A stretch of 5,275 nucleotides of DNA from Clostridia bacterium (GTDB lineage Bacteria; Bacillota_A; Clostridia; Oscillospirales; CAG-272): assembly GCA_017542695.1 (NCBI GenBank), contig JAFXWT010000361.1, forward strand, positions 1-5,275, read 5' to 3'. The notes under the pieces are model-generated. The model saw only the letters and a list, made by a program, of their open reading frames with translations. It did not search any database and was not told the origin of the DNA. This document shows positions 1-5,275 of this stretch, piece by piece. How positions within the stretch are numbered: position 1 is the stretch's first letter; each line of letters opens with the position of its first letter. The translations under genes and the position numbers were made by a program.

Positions 1-194
1 CGATCGCTGTTCGGGTTGCTCGGTTCTTTTGCGTCGAAGCAGCGGAGAAGAATGATCTTCTCAGTGATGAGCGTTGTAGAATTAGACGGATAACCGTCGT
101 GGTTTTGGTCGGCAACTTGAAAGACGATGTTTCCAATCACATCGTGATGGACTTTAATTTTCGCGCCGACCACAAGACTTCCGAGCGTTGTCAT
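1..194 (-). CDS. Probable DGR target protein (DUF6273 / C-type-lectin-like), N-terminal fragment
   Basis: Only the first 65 residues are present; the gene runs off the left edge. It starts at ATG (194-192) behind a strong AAAGGAGGA at 213-205. The N-terminus reads MTTLGSLVVGAKIKV, followed around residues 33-65 by DGYPSNSTTLITEKIILLRC and FDAKEPSNPNSDR. From memory, this matches the opening of phage proteins annotated DUF6273, whose C-terminal half is a C-type-lectin-like fold ending in a GVRP-type motif. The TR at about 1398-1525 conceptually encodes exactly that kind of ending, so this gene is the best candidate for the diversified target. Its VR would lie outside the window. The start overlaps the 3' end of the RT gene by 41 bases in another frame, suggesting coupled translation. 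The role is inferred: a phage-displayed ligand-binding protein, probably tail-associated. It could also be a related, non-diversified paralogue. Confidence 0.75.
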   Translation of the reverse strand, partial: MTTLGSLVVGAKIKVHHDVIGNIVFQVADQNHDGYPSNSTTLITEKIILLRCFDAKEPSNPNSD

Positions 195-1293
195 TTACTG
201 TTTGTCCTCCTTTCTTGAATAATTCATTGTAATACGCTTCGGTTTCTCGTAACAGATGATAGCAGTTACCGCGTTGCAAATGCCCGATTATGCTTTGATG
301 CGATAGTTCAATGCGATTCATTGGCAGACGTCCATCGTCCAGTAACTCTTTCATTTTTCGATACCTTCTGCGAATCTTATGCTTTTTGTCTCCGCGGAGC
401 TTTCTGATAACCTTCCCAGTATCGGTTAAATATGAATGAAAGCCGAGAAAATCAATCCCGTTACGTAACGGGAATATACCTGTCTTTTCGTTCAGTTCAA
501 GCCCAAGACGTTCCACGTATCGCTTGATTTCCACGAGACATTTTTGCAGGACGTTTTTATTTTTGTGGATGATATAAAAGTCGTCCATATACCGCCCATA
601 CATTTTGATTCCGAGCTTTTCTTTGATGTAGTGATCCATACCACTTAAGTATAATAGCGCAAATAGCTGAGAACTCTGATTGCCGATTGGTATCCCGACT
701 TCTCCCTCAGTGCTGTCTATAATCATATCGCACAGCCACAGAGTGTCCGGGCAGGAAAAGTGTTTCCGAAGCAGATTTTTTAGAGTGTTGTGATTGATGT
801 TGTAAAAATACTTGCGGATGTCGCATTTAAGCACCCAACCGTCGGCATTTCCATTTAACCTAAAATGTCTTTCCATAAAGTGCCTTAAGCGATCCAGCCC
901 AAAATCTGTGCCTTTACCAACTTGCGAAGCGTAATTGTCAACGATAAACGTTCTTGTTAGCACCGGCTCTAATACGTTGTCGCACAGCGAGTGTTGCACC
1001 ACTTTGTCCTTGTAGCTATTGCTCATTACGAGCCGCTCTTTAGGCTCATAGACCGTGAAAACATTGTAGGGGGCAAGTGTGTATGTCTTGTCCTTTAATT
1101 GCCGCTGCAATAATAGAATCGCTTCAAGCAGGTTAACCTCAAACTTAACTGCAGAGCTTTTCCACCGCTTGCCGCGTCGAGCCTTTTTATATGCTTCATA
1201 CAAGTGGGCAAAGTCATAGATCCTTGAATAATCCTGTAAATAATTAGTGTCCATATCGCGTATAGCTCGTGCCTTTCTGTTTTGAAATGCCAT
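154..1293 (-). CDS. DGR-type reverse transcriptase
   Basis: This 379-residue protein is an RNA-directed DNA polymerase of the diversity-generating retroelement class. It should copy the adjacent TR RNA into cDNA with errors at adenines, working with Avd. Visible motifs are: an N-terminal LYEAYKKARRGKR (31-43); RLVMSNSYKDKVVQHSL (87-103); motif A with the first catalytic Asp in CDIRKYFYNI (D158); the DGR signature GIPIGNQSSQ (200-209) in place of the sequence usual in group II intron and retroviral enzymes; catalytic YMDD (235-238); and the motif D/E region LGLELNEKTG...DFLGF (263-285). The basic C-terminal part (298-345) could bind nucleic acid. No maturase X domain or HNH endonuclease is visible, and the length is usual for DGR RTs. 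ATG at 1293 is the first standard start but has a weak ribosome binding site; Met14 is an alternative. The frame stays open upstream to a TGA at about 1448 without any ATG, GTG or TTG. The 3' end overlaps the next gene by 41 bases. Confidence 0.95.
   Translation of the reverse strand: MAFQNRKARAIRDMDTNYLQDYSRIYDFAHLYEAYKKARRGKRWKSSAVKFEVNLLEAILLLQRQLKDKTYTLAPYNVFTVYEPKERLVMSNSYKDKVVQHSLCDNVLEPVLTRTFIVDNYASQVGKGTDFGLDRLRHFMERHFRLNGNADGWVLKCDIRKYFYNINHNTLKNLLRKHFSCPDTLWLCDMIIDSTEGEVGIPIGNQSSQLFALLYLSGMDHYIKEKLGIKMYGRYMDDFYIIHKNKNVLQKCLVEIKRYVERLGLELNEKTGIFPLRNGIDFLGFHSYLTDTGKVIRKLRGDKKHKIRRRYRKMKELLDDGRLPMNRIELSHQSIIGHLQRGNCYHLLRETEAYYNELFKKGGQTVNDNARKSCGRREN
205..213 (-). promoter_or_regulatory. 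Ribosome binding site of the target gene
   Basis: AAAGGAGGA on the minus strand lies 10 bases before the ATG at 194. It is the strongest Shine-Dalgarno match in the window and sits inside the 3' end of the RT gene. It settles the start choice for the target gene. Confidence 0.8.
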
Positions 1294-1344
1294 TGCGTCG
1301 ATATTCTTGTATTTATCCTTACGGAGTGGATATGCTCTCCTTTG

Positions 1345-1403
1345 TTGGTGGGGTATTGTTTTCGCTCGATCTGAGCTACTAAGTCTGACCGTGTGACCAC
1401 CAA
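1345..1403 (-). other. Long-range RNA stem at the TR/spacer junction
   Basis: On the minus strand TTGGTGG (1403-1397), directly after the GVRP-encoding end of the TR, is perfectly complementary to CCACCAA (1351-1345) in the spacer, enclosing 45 bases. TR-to-spacer pairing is known to matter for DGR cDNA priming. That this 7-bp match forms and acts that way here is inference. Confidence 0.4.
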
Positions 1404-1525
1404 AGCGGCCGGACGCCGTTGTTACCGTTGTACGCGTTGTTGTTGTTCAGAGTGCCATCCGAGTTGACATTGCGCGCATTGCGAGAGTTCGACGAATTGG
1501 GAGTAATAGAGCATACCCAATATGT
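1398..1525 (-). repeat. DGR template repeat (TR)
   Basis: Read on the minus strand in the frame that follows the avd stop codon, this stretch gives TYWVCSITPNS, then SNSRNARNVNSDGTLNNNN, then AYNGNNGVRPLWW, and closes at TAG (1381-1379). Between 1498 and 1418 there are twelve Asn codons (nine AAC, three AAT), four of them consecutive AACs (1447-1436). Asn-codon crowding beside a GVRP ending is the hallmark of a DGR template for a C-type-lectin-like variable domain. Adenine mutagenesis of AAC or AAT can reach 15 amino acids without making a stop. The frame has no start codon and is bracketed by TGA (1528-1526) and TAG, so it is not translated alone. The boundaries are approximate because the matching VR is outside the window; the GC-rich GGCGTCCGGCCG (1417-1406) is the likely equivalent of the homing-initiation end. 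Confidence 0.9.
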
Positions 1526-1948
1526 TCATCGCGGTCGGTCTTTGGGATCAGCGTGACATTCGCTACGTCGCCAAGCGACCGTCATCCGCTTAACTTCTAC
1601 AACCAGCTCTCCCCAGTACGCCACGGAATTAGGTTGAAGGTTCGTAGCTGGCAAACTATAAGCTAAGTCGATCAATCCGTTGAGCAACTTGCACGACACT
1701 ATTGCATTTGTTTGCAATTCTTCTCTCATGCGTTTCTGTGCATCGTCCGAGATGTTGCACTCGTTAGCTCTAATAAGGTTTTGATAAATATCCACGGATA
1801 GGTTTTCTATGCGGGAACAAATTGAAAAACGATACCTTTTGGGGAATCGGTTTGTGTTGGCAGTCATCACAAAGCAATGCTTCATTAAATCCTTCGCCTT
1901 GGTGATGACAATCATTTCCTTAGACGACCTGTCATTAACTTTGACCAA
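1526..1948 (-). CDS. avd: Avd-like DGR accessory protein (four-helix bundle)
   Basis: This 140-residue protein matches the Avd / four-helix-bundle family (about 120-130 residues typical). Avd forms a basic barrel-shaped pentamer that binds the RT and the TR RNA and is needed for mutagenic retrohoming. Recognisable elements are a first helix MIVITKAKDLMKHCFVM (12-28), the loop NRFPKRYRFSICSRIENL (33-50) with the family's typical FPK..RF..C.RIEN pattern, a second helix to IRANE (59-63), a third helix from about 66 to 98, and a fourth helix YWGELVVEVKRMTVAWRR (111-128). The C-terminus is short and basic. The start is TTG at 1948, preceded by AAAGGAG seven bases away; the ATG at residue 12 would also keep the core but lacks such a site. 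It lies directly upstream of the TR, as avd does in other DGRs. Its stop TGA (1528-1526) is followed in the same frame by the TR coding sequence. Confidence 0.9.
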   Translation of the reverse strand: MVKVNDRSSKEMIVITKAKDLMKHCFVMTANTNRFPKRYRFSICSRIENLSVDIYQNLIRANECNISDDAQKRMREELQTNAIVSCKLLNGLIDLAYSLPATNLQPNSVAYWGELVVEVKRMTVAWRRSECHADPKDRPR

Positions 1949-1955
1949 TTCCGTT

Positions 1956-1962
1956 CTCCTTT
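1956..1962 (-). promoter_or_regulatory. Ribosome binding site of avd, supporting a TTG start
   Basis: AAAGGAG on the minus strand is seven bases upstream of the TTG at 1948-1946. The ideal spacing favours this non-ATG start over the in-frame ATG 33 bases further on. Confidence 0.75.
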
Positions 1963-2042
1963 CGCTTTGATTATTATCTGGGGACGGGTTTTAGGTCTCC
2001 GTCCCGACCAATTGGATCAGGTTTACCGTCTCTGTCCCGACG

Positions 2043-2075
2043 ATTAGAGCGACGGCTTTATACCGTCGCTCTAAT
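2043..2075 (-). terminator. Perfect 13-bp hairpin after the tape measure gene (possible terminator)
   Basis: ATTAGAGCGACGG (2043-2055) and CCGTCGCTCTAAT (2063-2075) pair perfectly around a 7-base loop. The hairpin begins seven bases past the tape measure stop codon (2085-2083). There is no T-run on either side in either direction, so it is not a canonical Rho-independent terminator. It may cap or stabilise the tail-gene mRNA, attenuate transcription into the DGR, or act as a processing site. Confidence 0.5.
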
Positions 2076-2082
2076 GCTTGTG

Positions 2083-5000
2083 TTACACGATCTGCTTGAC
2101 CGTTTTGTGGAAACCGGCTCGTCCGAGCCCGTCATCAAACTGCTTTTTGATTTGCTTAACAGCGTCCTCGACGATCTCTTTGAGTCCGGGGAGGGATTCT
2201 TGTGTGACATTGTCACATTGAATGCTGATGAGCGGAGCGTTGAATTCGTTTGAACCACCGGAAGCACCAGAGCGTGCGAGCTCTGGCAACGTGGACGTCA
2301 TAAACCGTTTCATCATCTGAGGGGTTGCGACGAATTCGCCCTTGAGAAGTTTGGCGAATACCTCAGAAGATTTTAAGCCAGCAACGCCGCCAACAAATCC
2401 GCCGGAGTGGTGAGTTTCTGGGTTGTTTCTGGCGTTCAAGGCGGTGACATACGCGTTCATGAGGTCGTTCGTGTCTTCGCCAGTTAAAGCTCTCCACTCC
2501 CCTTTTTTTACAATGTAGATACCTCCATTGTAAACGGCGAGAGTTTCGTCTGCCTGCATAAACCCGCCAAATAGATTGAGAAGACCTTTTTTAGTCTCTG
2601 ACCCAACTTCTTGAGTTTTGACCTTAGAGTCGTATGATGTGTCTCCGATTTTGACGGTAATGTCATCCTTGCCCAGCGTGATTCCTTGTGAAAGCCCGCT
2701 TACCTTATATTCGCCTTTTGTTAAAAAGCCAGAAGGAAGGCTTGTTTGATCTTGTACACCTCCGCCGTCACCACCACCTCCAGACCCTCCGGTCTGAGGA
2801 ACATTGAAGATGGGCGCGATTTTAATATTCTCGATAGCATCTGTTATCTTGTCAATCCAACCATCTACGTCTTCTTGCGAAATCCCCAAGGCTTCAATGG
2901 TTGTTTCAAGCCCGTCGAGCTTTTCATTGATGTAAGACTCATACTCTTCGTATTGCTCATCCAAGTTGTCGGTCACAACTTCAATTGCGTGTTCGAGAGT
3001 GAAGTCATCAAGCTCTTCTTGTGCAGATTGAAGGTCGTTTGCAATTTCTCTGCTCTTTGCTCTTCCGGAAGCCGACGTATCAAGGCGAGAAACTGCAAGC
3101 TTAGTCTGAAGCTGTGAAATGCGCCTTTCTTTGTCTTCAAGCTCTTTTTTGTAGTTCAACTCGTCTCTATACTGTTGAAGCATTTTCTTCCTTAAGTCAA
3201 TAAGCTGCTTATAGGCTTTTAGTTGTTCTTGTAGAGCCTTTTTCTGAGCAGAGAGAGAGTCTGTTTCGTCGTCCTGCGCCGACGTTAGCAAGATGAGAAT
3301 GCGCGCGAGATTTTCAAGATTCGACACTGCATTGTTTTTCGATGCTTCAGAAGCAAAGCTTTCTTGAATCGCATATGCTTTGATCGTTTCTTCTACGTAC
3401 ATTTGAAGTGCATCTGCCTTGAGTTTGAAGCCTTTCGCGTCTTCTTCAAGTATATCGGTAAGCTTTAATCCAGCAAGAGCATTCGATGATTCGAGTTTGC
3501 TGAGCTCAGACAGCATTTCGATTGTGAGATACCCATCCGCCGTCGTTGATCTTAGCGCTTTGCAGATACCTTCAAATCCACCTTGAACTTCTTCAATGAT
3601 TGCATACGCAGACTTTAACGATACCGATAAGCCTTTGGTCGCGGATTCAGATTGGTCAAAGTACTTAGGATAATTAGCGGACAAAAACTCATTAACGGCG
3701 TCGTTAAGTTGATTTTGAGATATTACACCAACCGACACAGCCGACGCAACGTCCGAATTCCCAGAAACAAGATCCAACATCGTAGAGCGCAGATTGTTGA
3801 GCGAATCTACGCTGTCAACAGTTACCCCTTCTGCTTGCTTCTGGTATCCAATCATTGCAACTATTCCGGATACAAACTGGGATTGACTCTCATTCGCCTC
3901 ATCAATATACTCCGCATACTGCTTTCGAAGCTCAGCAAGCTTTTCATACACCTTGCTGCCATAATGATAGTATTCAGGATCTTCTTCGAGAGCTTTCATG
4001 GCTTTGTCAATAAGCTCAATGTATTCAAAAGCTCCGTTCGCGTCAAAGTCGATGTTAAGAGCATCTCCAAGATTCCAGTCGTTGCTTGCCGTGATTCCGT
4101 CTATTCCGTTGAGAATAGATTTCGCTTTATCGTCACGCCCCAACATGGAAATATCGTTTCCAGCCCAATCGGAAGCCCATTTTCTATACCAAGCGTCCAT
4201 ATCGCTTCTCTCTGCTTCATAAGCGAGACTTGCGCTTGCATAAGAGGCAAAGAATGCGGATTTATATTTTTCCGCATTTTCTTGTGCCAAAATTGCCCTG
4301 CGTTGCATAAGAAGTTTGTTTTGAGTCGATATGTCTCCGTTGATAAGATCAAGTCCGTCCGATTGAGCTCCAACCAACTTATTGATTTCTTTCTGGATTT
4401 TAACGACTTCTTTCCGCGCATCTGCATCAGACTTTACTTTTGGAGCGAGTTCTTGATATCTCTCAACCATGTTATCTAACGCTTCTTCATCTTCTTTTGC
4501 TTGCTTGGCTATTTCGCGCAACGAATCTGCGGTTGCTTTTGCTTCTTCTGAAACCTTTTTAAGACTGCGAGACCCAGATGTTCCAATAGCATAGAATGCA
4601 GCCCCGGCAGCCGCGATCGCTGTAATAATCAGCATGACCGGGTTTACACTCAGAGCATCCATCGCTCCTTTAAGTGTGTGCGTTGCGGCGGTAGCCTTTT
4701 TCGCGGTAGCAGCCCAAGTTATCAAAGCAGCGATAAAGCGAGGAATGATTGTGATAACACCAAGCAGCCCGCTTGAAACCTGTTTTAGCAGAACTCCACC
4801 GAAAGCTTGCGCCCCCGTGGCTGCAGCAACCTGCGCTTCGGTCATCTTAAATTGTGTTGCTATATACGCTTTCCCGGTAGCGATGAGAGCCTTCCAGCCG
4901 AGGTTAAGCTTCACGACGGCTGTGTTCAGCAACAGCGTAACAACGGTTAGACCAGCGATTTTTCCGACGAGCCCATCCCCCAAAGACAAGAAAGAATCGA

Positions 5001-5275
5001 GAATTGTAACGACGTTTCCGAGAGCATCAACCAACATTTTTACCAAGTCGGAACCGAGAATTGTTTGCGAAATAGATTCAAACTTTGCCTTCAGAACGTC
5101 GATTCTGCCTTGAATGGAATTAAGGCGATCTTCAGTTGCTTTTGCCAACTCTCCGGCAGAGGTATCAACCTCGGACACGACACGCTTTGCGTCGTTCCAG
5201 TTCTGGATGATTGAATAAAACACATCCTGCTGTCTCGTGCCTGCCGCCAGTCCGGCAATAGCTGATCTTTGTGCG
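2083..5275 (-). CDS. Phage tail tape measure protein (TP901-like), N-terminus missing
   Basis: The 1063 residues seen here belong to a tail tape measure protein, which sets tail length inside the tail tube and may help DNA passage at injection. The frame is open to the right edge, so the true start is outside; the GTG at 5223 is internal. Numbering from the edge, residues 1-70 (AGTRQQDVFYSIIQNWNDA, then DRLNSIQGRIDVLKAKFESI) match the end of the TP901 tape measure core. Hydrophobic segments at about 95-117, 172-189 and 212-230 are typical of the family. Coiled-coil-like charged stretches lie at about 237-307 and 676-786 (KKMLQQYRDELNYKKELEDK). A Gly-rich linker (GGSGGGGDGGG, near 827) precedes a C-terminal region. 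That region has HHSGGFVGGVAGLKSSEVFA and LLKGEFVATPQMMKRFM (about 955-990), a tail often seen in tape measure proteins of Gram-positive phages. I see no peptidase or lytic transglycosylase motif. It is the upstream neighbour of the DGR and places the cassette among tail genes. Confidence 0.9.
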   Translation of the reverse strand, partial: AQRSAIAGLAAGTRQQDVFYSIIQNWNDAKRVVSEVDTSAGELAKATEDRLNSIQGRIDVLKAKFESISQTILGSDLVKMLVDALGNVVTILDSFLSLGDGLVGKIAGLTVVTLLLNTAVVKLNLGWKALIATGKAYIATQFKMTEAQVAAATGAQAFGGVLLKQVSSGLLGVITIIPRFIAALITWAATAKKATAATHTLKGAMDALSVNPVMLIITAIAAAGAAFYAIGTSGSRSLKKVSEEAKATADSLREIAKQAKEDEEALDNMVERYQELAPKVKSDADARKEVVKIQKEINKLVGAQSDGLDLINGDISTQNKLLMQRRAILAQENAEKYKSAFFASYASASLAYEAERSDMDAWYRKWASDWAGNDISMLGRDDKAKSILNGIDGITASNDWNLGDALNIDFDANGAFEYIELIDKAMKALEEDPEYYHYGSKVYEKLAELRKQYAEYIDEANESQSQFVSGIVAMIGYQKQAEGVTVDSVDSLNNLRSTMLDLVSGNSDVASAVSVGVISQNQLNDAVNEFLSANYPKYFDQSESATKGLSVSLKSAYAIIEEVQGGFEGICKALRSTTADGYLTIEMLSELSKLESSNALAGLKLTDILEEDAKGFKLKADALQMYVEETIKAYAIQESFASEASKNNAVSNLENLARILILLTSAQDDETDSLSAQKKALQEQLKAYKQLIDLRKKMLQQYRDELNYKKELEDKERRISQLQTKLAVSRLDTSASGRAKSREIANDLQSAQEELDDFTLEHAIEVVTDNLDEQYEEYESYINEKLDGLETTIEALGISQEDVDGWIDKITDAIENIKIAPIFNVPQTGGSGGGGDGGGVQDQTSLPSGFLTKGEYKVSGLSQGITLGKDDITVKIGDTSYDSKVKTQEVGSETKKGLLNLFGGFMQADETLAVYNGGIYIVKKGEWRALTGEDTNDLMNAYVTALNARNNPETHHSGGFVGGVAGLKSSEVFAKLLKGEFVATPQMMKRFMTSTLPELARSGASGGSNEFNAPLISIQCDNVTQESLPGLKEIVEDAVKQIKKQFDDGLGRAGFHKTVKQIV

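Larger units (their letters stand above)
1294..1525 (-). ncRNA. Predicted DGR template RNA region (TR plus spacer), no separate gene
   Basis: This 232-base stretch between avd and RT carries no convincing gene. Its 5' part on the minus strand is the TR; its 3' part (about 1294-1397) is a spacer reaching to the RT start. In the Bordetella phage DGR, the RNA used for cDNA synthesis runs from the end of avd through TR and a spacer next to the RT gene, and the same layout is seen here. Possible RNA structures are a long-range 7-bp stem TTGGTGG (1403-1397) with CCACCAA (1351-1345), a small GCTC/GAGC hairpin near 1363-1375, and a hairpin around an unused AAAGGAG at 1343-1337. The ends of the RNA are not determined from sequence. 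Confidence 0.6.
1..1948 (-). mobile_element. Diversity-generating retroelement (DGR) cassette, VR outside window
   Basis: Avd, TR, DGR-type RT and a C-type-lectin-like target candidate lie in that order on one strand within about 2 kb. All core parts except the VR are present and apparently intact: the RT catalytic residues are kept, Avd is full length and the TR is Asn-rich. DGRs mutate their target in place and do not themselves transpose, so this is a retroelement rather than a mobile insertion; no terminal repeats are seen. The cassette presumably varies the host-binding protein of the phage. Confidence 0.85.
1949..2082 (-). other. Non-coding gap between tape measure gene and avd, with hairpin and direct repeat
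   Basis: This 134-base gap has no supportable gene. Besides the strong hairpin at 2043-2075, it holds a 7-bp inverted repeat, GGGACGG (1981-1987) with CCGTCCC (1999-2005) around an 11-base loop, and a 14-base direct repeat with one mismatch, GTCTCCGTCCCGAC (1995-2008) and GTCTCTGTCCCGAC (2028-2041, plus-strand reading), 33 bases apart. I found no convincing -35/-10 pair for a separate avd promoter, although a GATAAT string lies just upstream of the avd ribosome binding site on the minus strand. Confidence 0.6.

Noticed and set aside
154..1293. RT as a group II intron, retron or antiphage (DRT/Abi) enzyme
   Set aside because: IGNxxSQ, an adjacent Avd and an Asn-rich TR point to a DGR; no maturase or endonuclease domain and no msr/msd-like structure.
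1095..1403. 102-codon minus-strand frame overlapping TR, spacer and the RT start
   Set aside because: Starts at TTG inside the TR with no ribosome site at the right distance; its product has no recognisable character and most of it is an out-of-frame reading of the RT gene.
1963..2015. Separate promoter for avd
   Set aside because: A GATAAT string exists on the minus strand, but no plausible -35 lies 16-18 bases upstream of it.
2058..2267. 69-codon minus-strand frame at the end of the tape measure gene
   Set aside because: Low-complexity Ser/Thr/Arg product, fully inside the tape measure gene in another frame.
2746..5113. Plus-strand frames (2746-3117, 3652-4479, 3998-4222, 4634-5113) and a minus-strand one at 4101-4427
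   Set aside because: All are shadows of the long tape measure gene; no domain resemblance and no good start context.
5221..5223. GTG at 5223 as the start of the tape measure gene
   Set aside because: The frame is open to the right edge and the upstream residues (AGTRQQD) fit the family, so the codon is an internal Val.
1..5275. VR copy of the TR inside the window
   Set aside because: I found no second stretch matching the TR ending (GVRP-coding) or its Asn-rich pattern in the tape measure gene, the gap or the target fragment by eye; the VR must be outside.

Overview
The window is a piece of a tailed-phage or prophage genome, read entirely from the minus strand. The strong AAAGGAG-type ribosome binding sites, a TP901-like tape measure protein and the style of the C-terminal target protein suggest a phage of a Firmicutes (probably clostridial) host. 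The host is inferred from family resemblance, not shown directly.

Layout in transcription order (right to left). (1) 5275-2083: most of a phage tail tape measure protein, missing its N-terminus at the right edge. (2) 2082-1949: a 134-base non-coding gap with a perfect 13-bp hairpin just after the tape measure stop, a second smaller hairpin, a short direct repeat and the ribosome binding site of the next gene. (3) 1948-1526: a small basic helical protein recognised as Avd, the four-helix-bundle accessory factor of diversity-generating retroelements (DGRs). (4) 1525-1294: a 232-base stretch with no gene of its own. Its first part is a DGR template repeat (TR) that conceptually encodes the end of a C-type-lectin-like variable domain, rich in AAC/AAT (Asn) codons. 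The rest is a spacer that leads into the reverse transcriptase. (5) 1293-154: a DGR-type reverse transcriptase with YMDD and the IGNxxSQ signature. (6) 194-1: the first 65 residues of a protein that resembles phage DUF6273-type C-type-lectin-like proteins. It is the likely DGR target, cut off by the left edge before its variable repeat (VR).

Together, items 3-6 form a DGR core cassette beside the phage tail genes. The TR RNA is probably transcribed with avd and RT. RT and Avd copy it into adenine-mutated cDNA, which replaces the VR at the 3' end of the target gene and so diversifies a probable receptor-binding or tail-displayed protein. The order here (Avd, TR, RT, target) differs from the Bordetella phage order (target, Avd, TR, RT). 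The VR itself is not in the window, so the identity of the target is an inference from the gene's N-terminus and from the protein style encoded by the TR.
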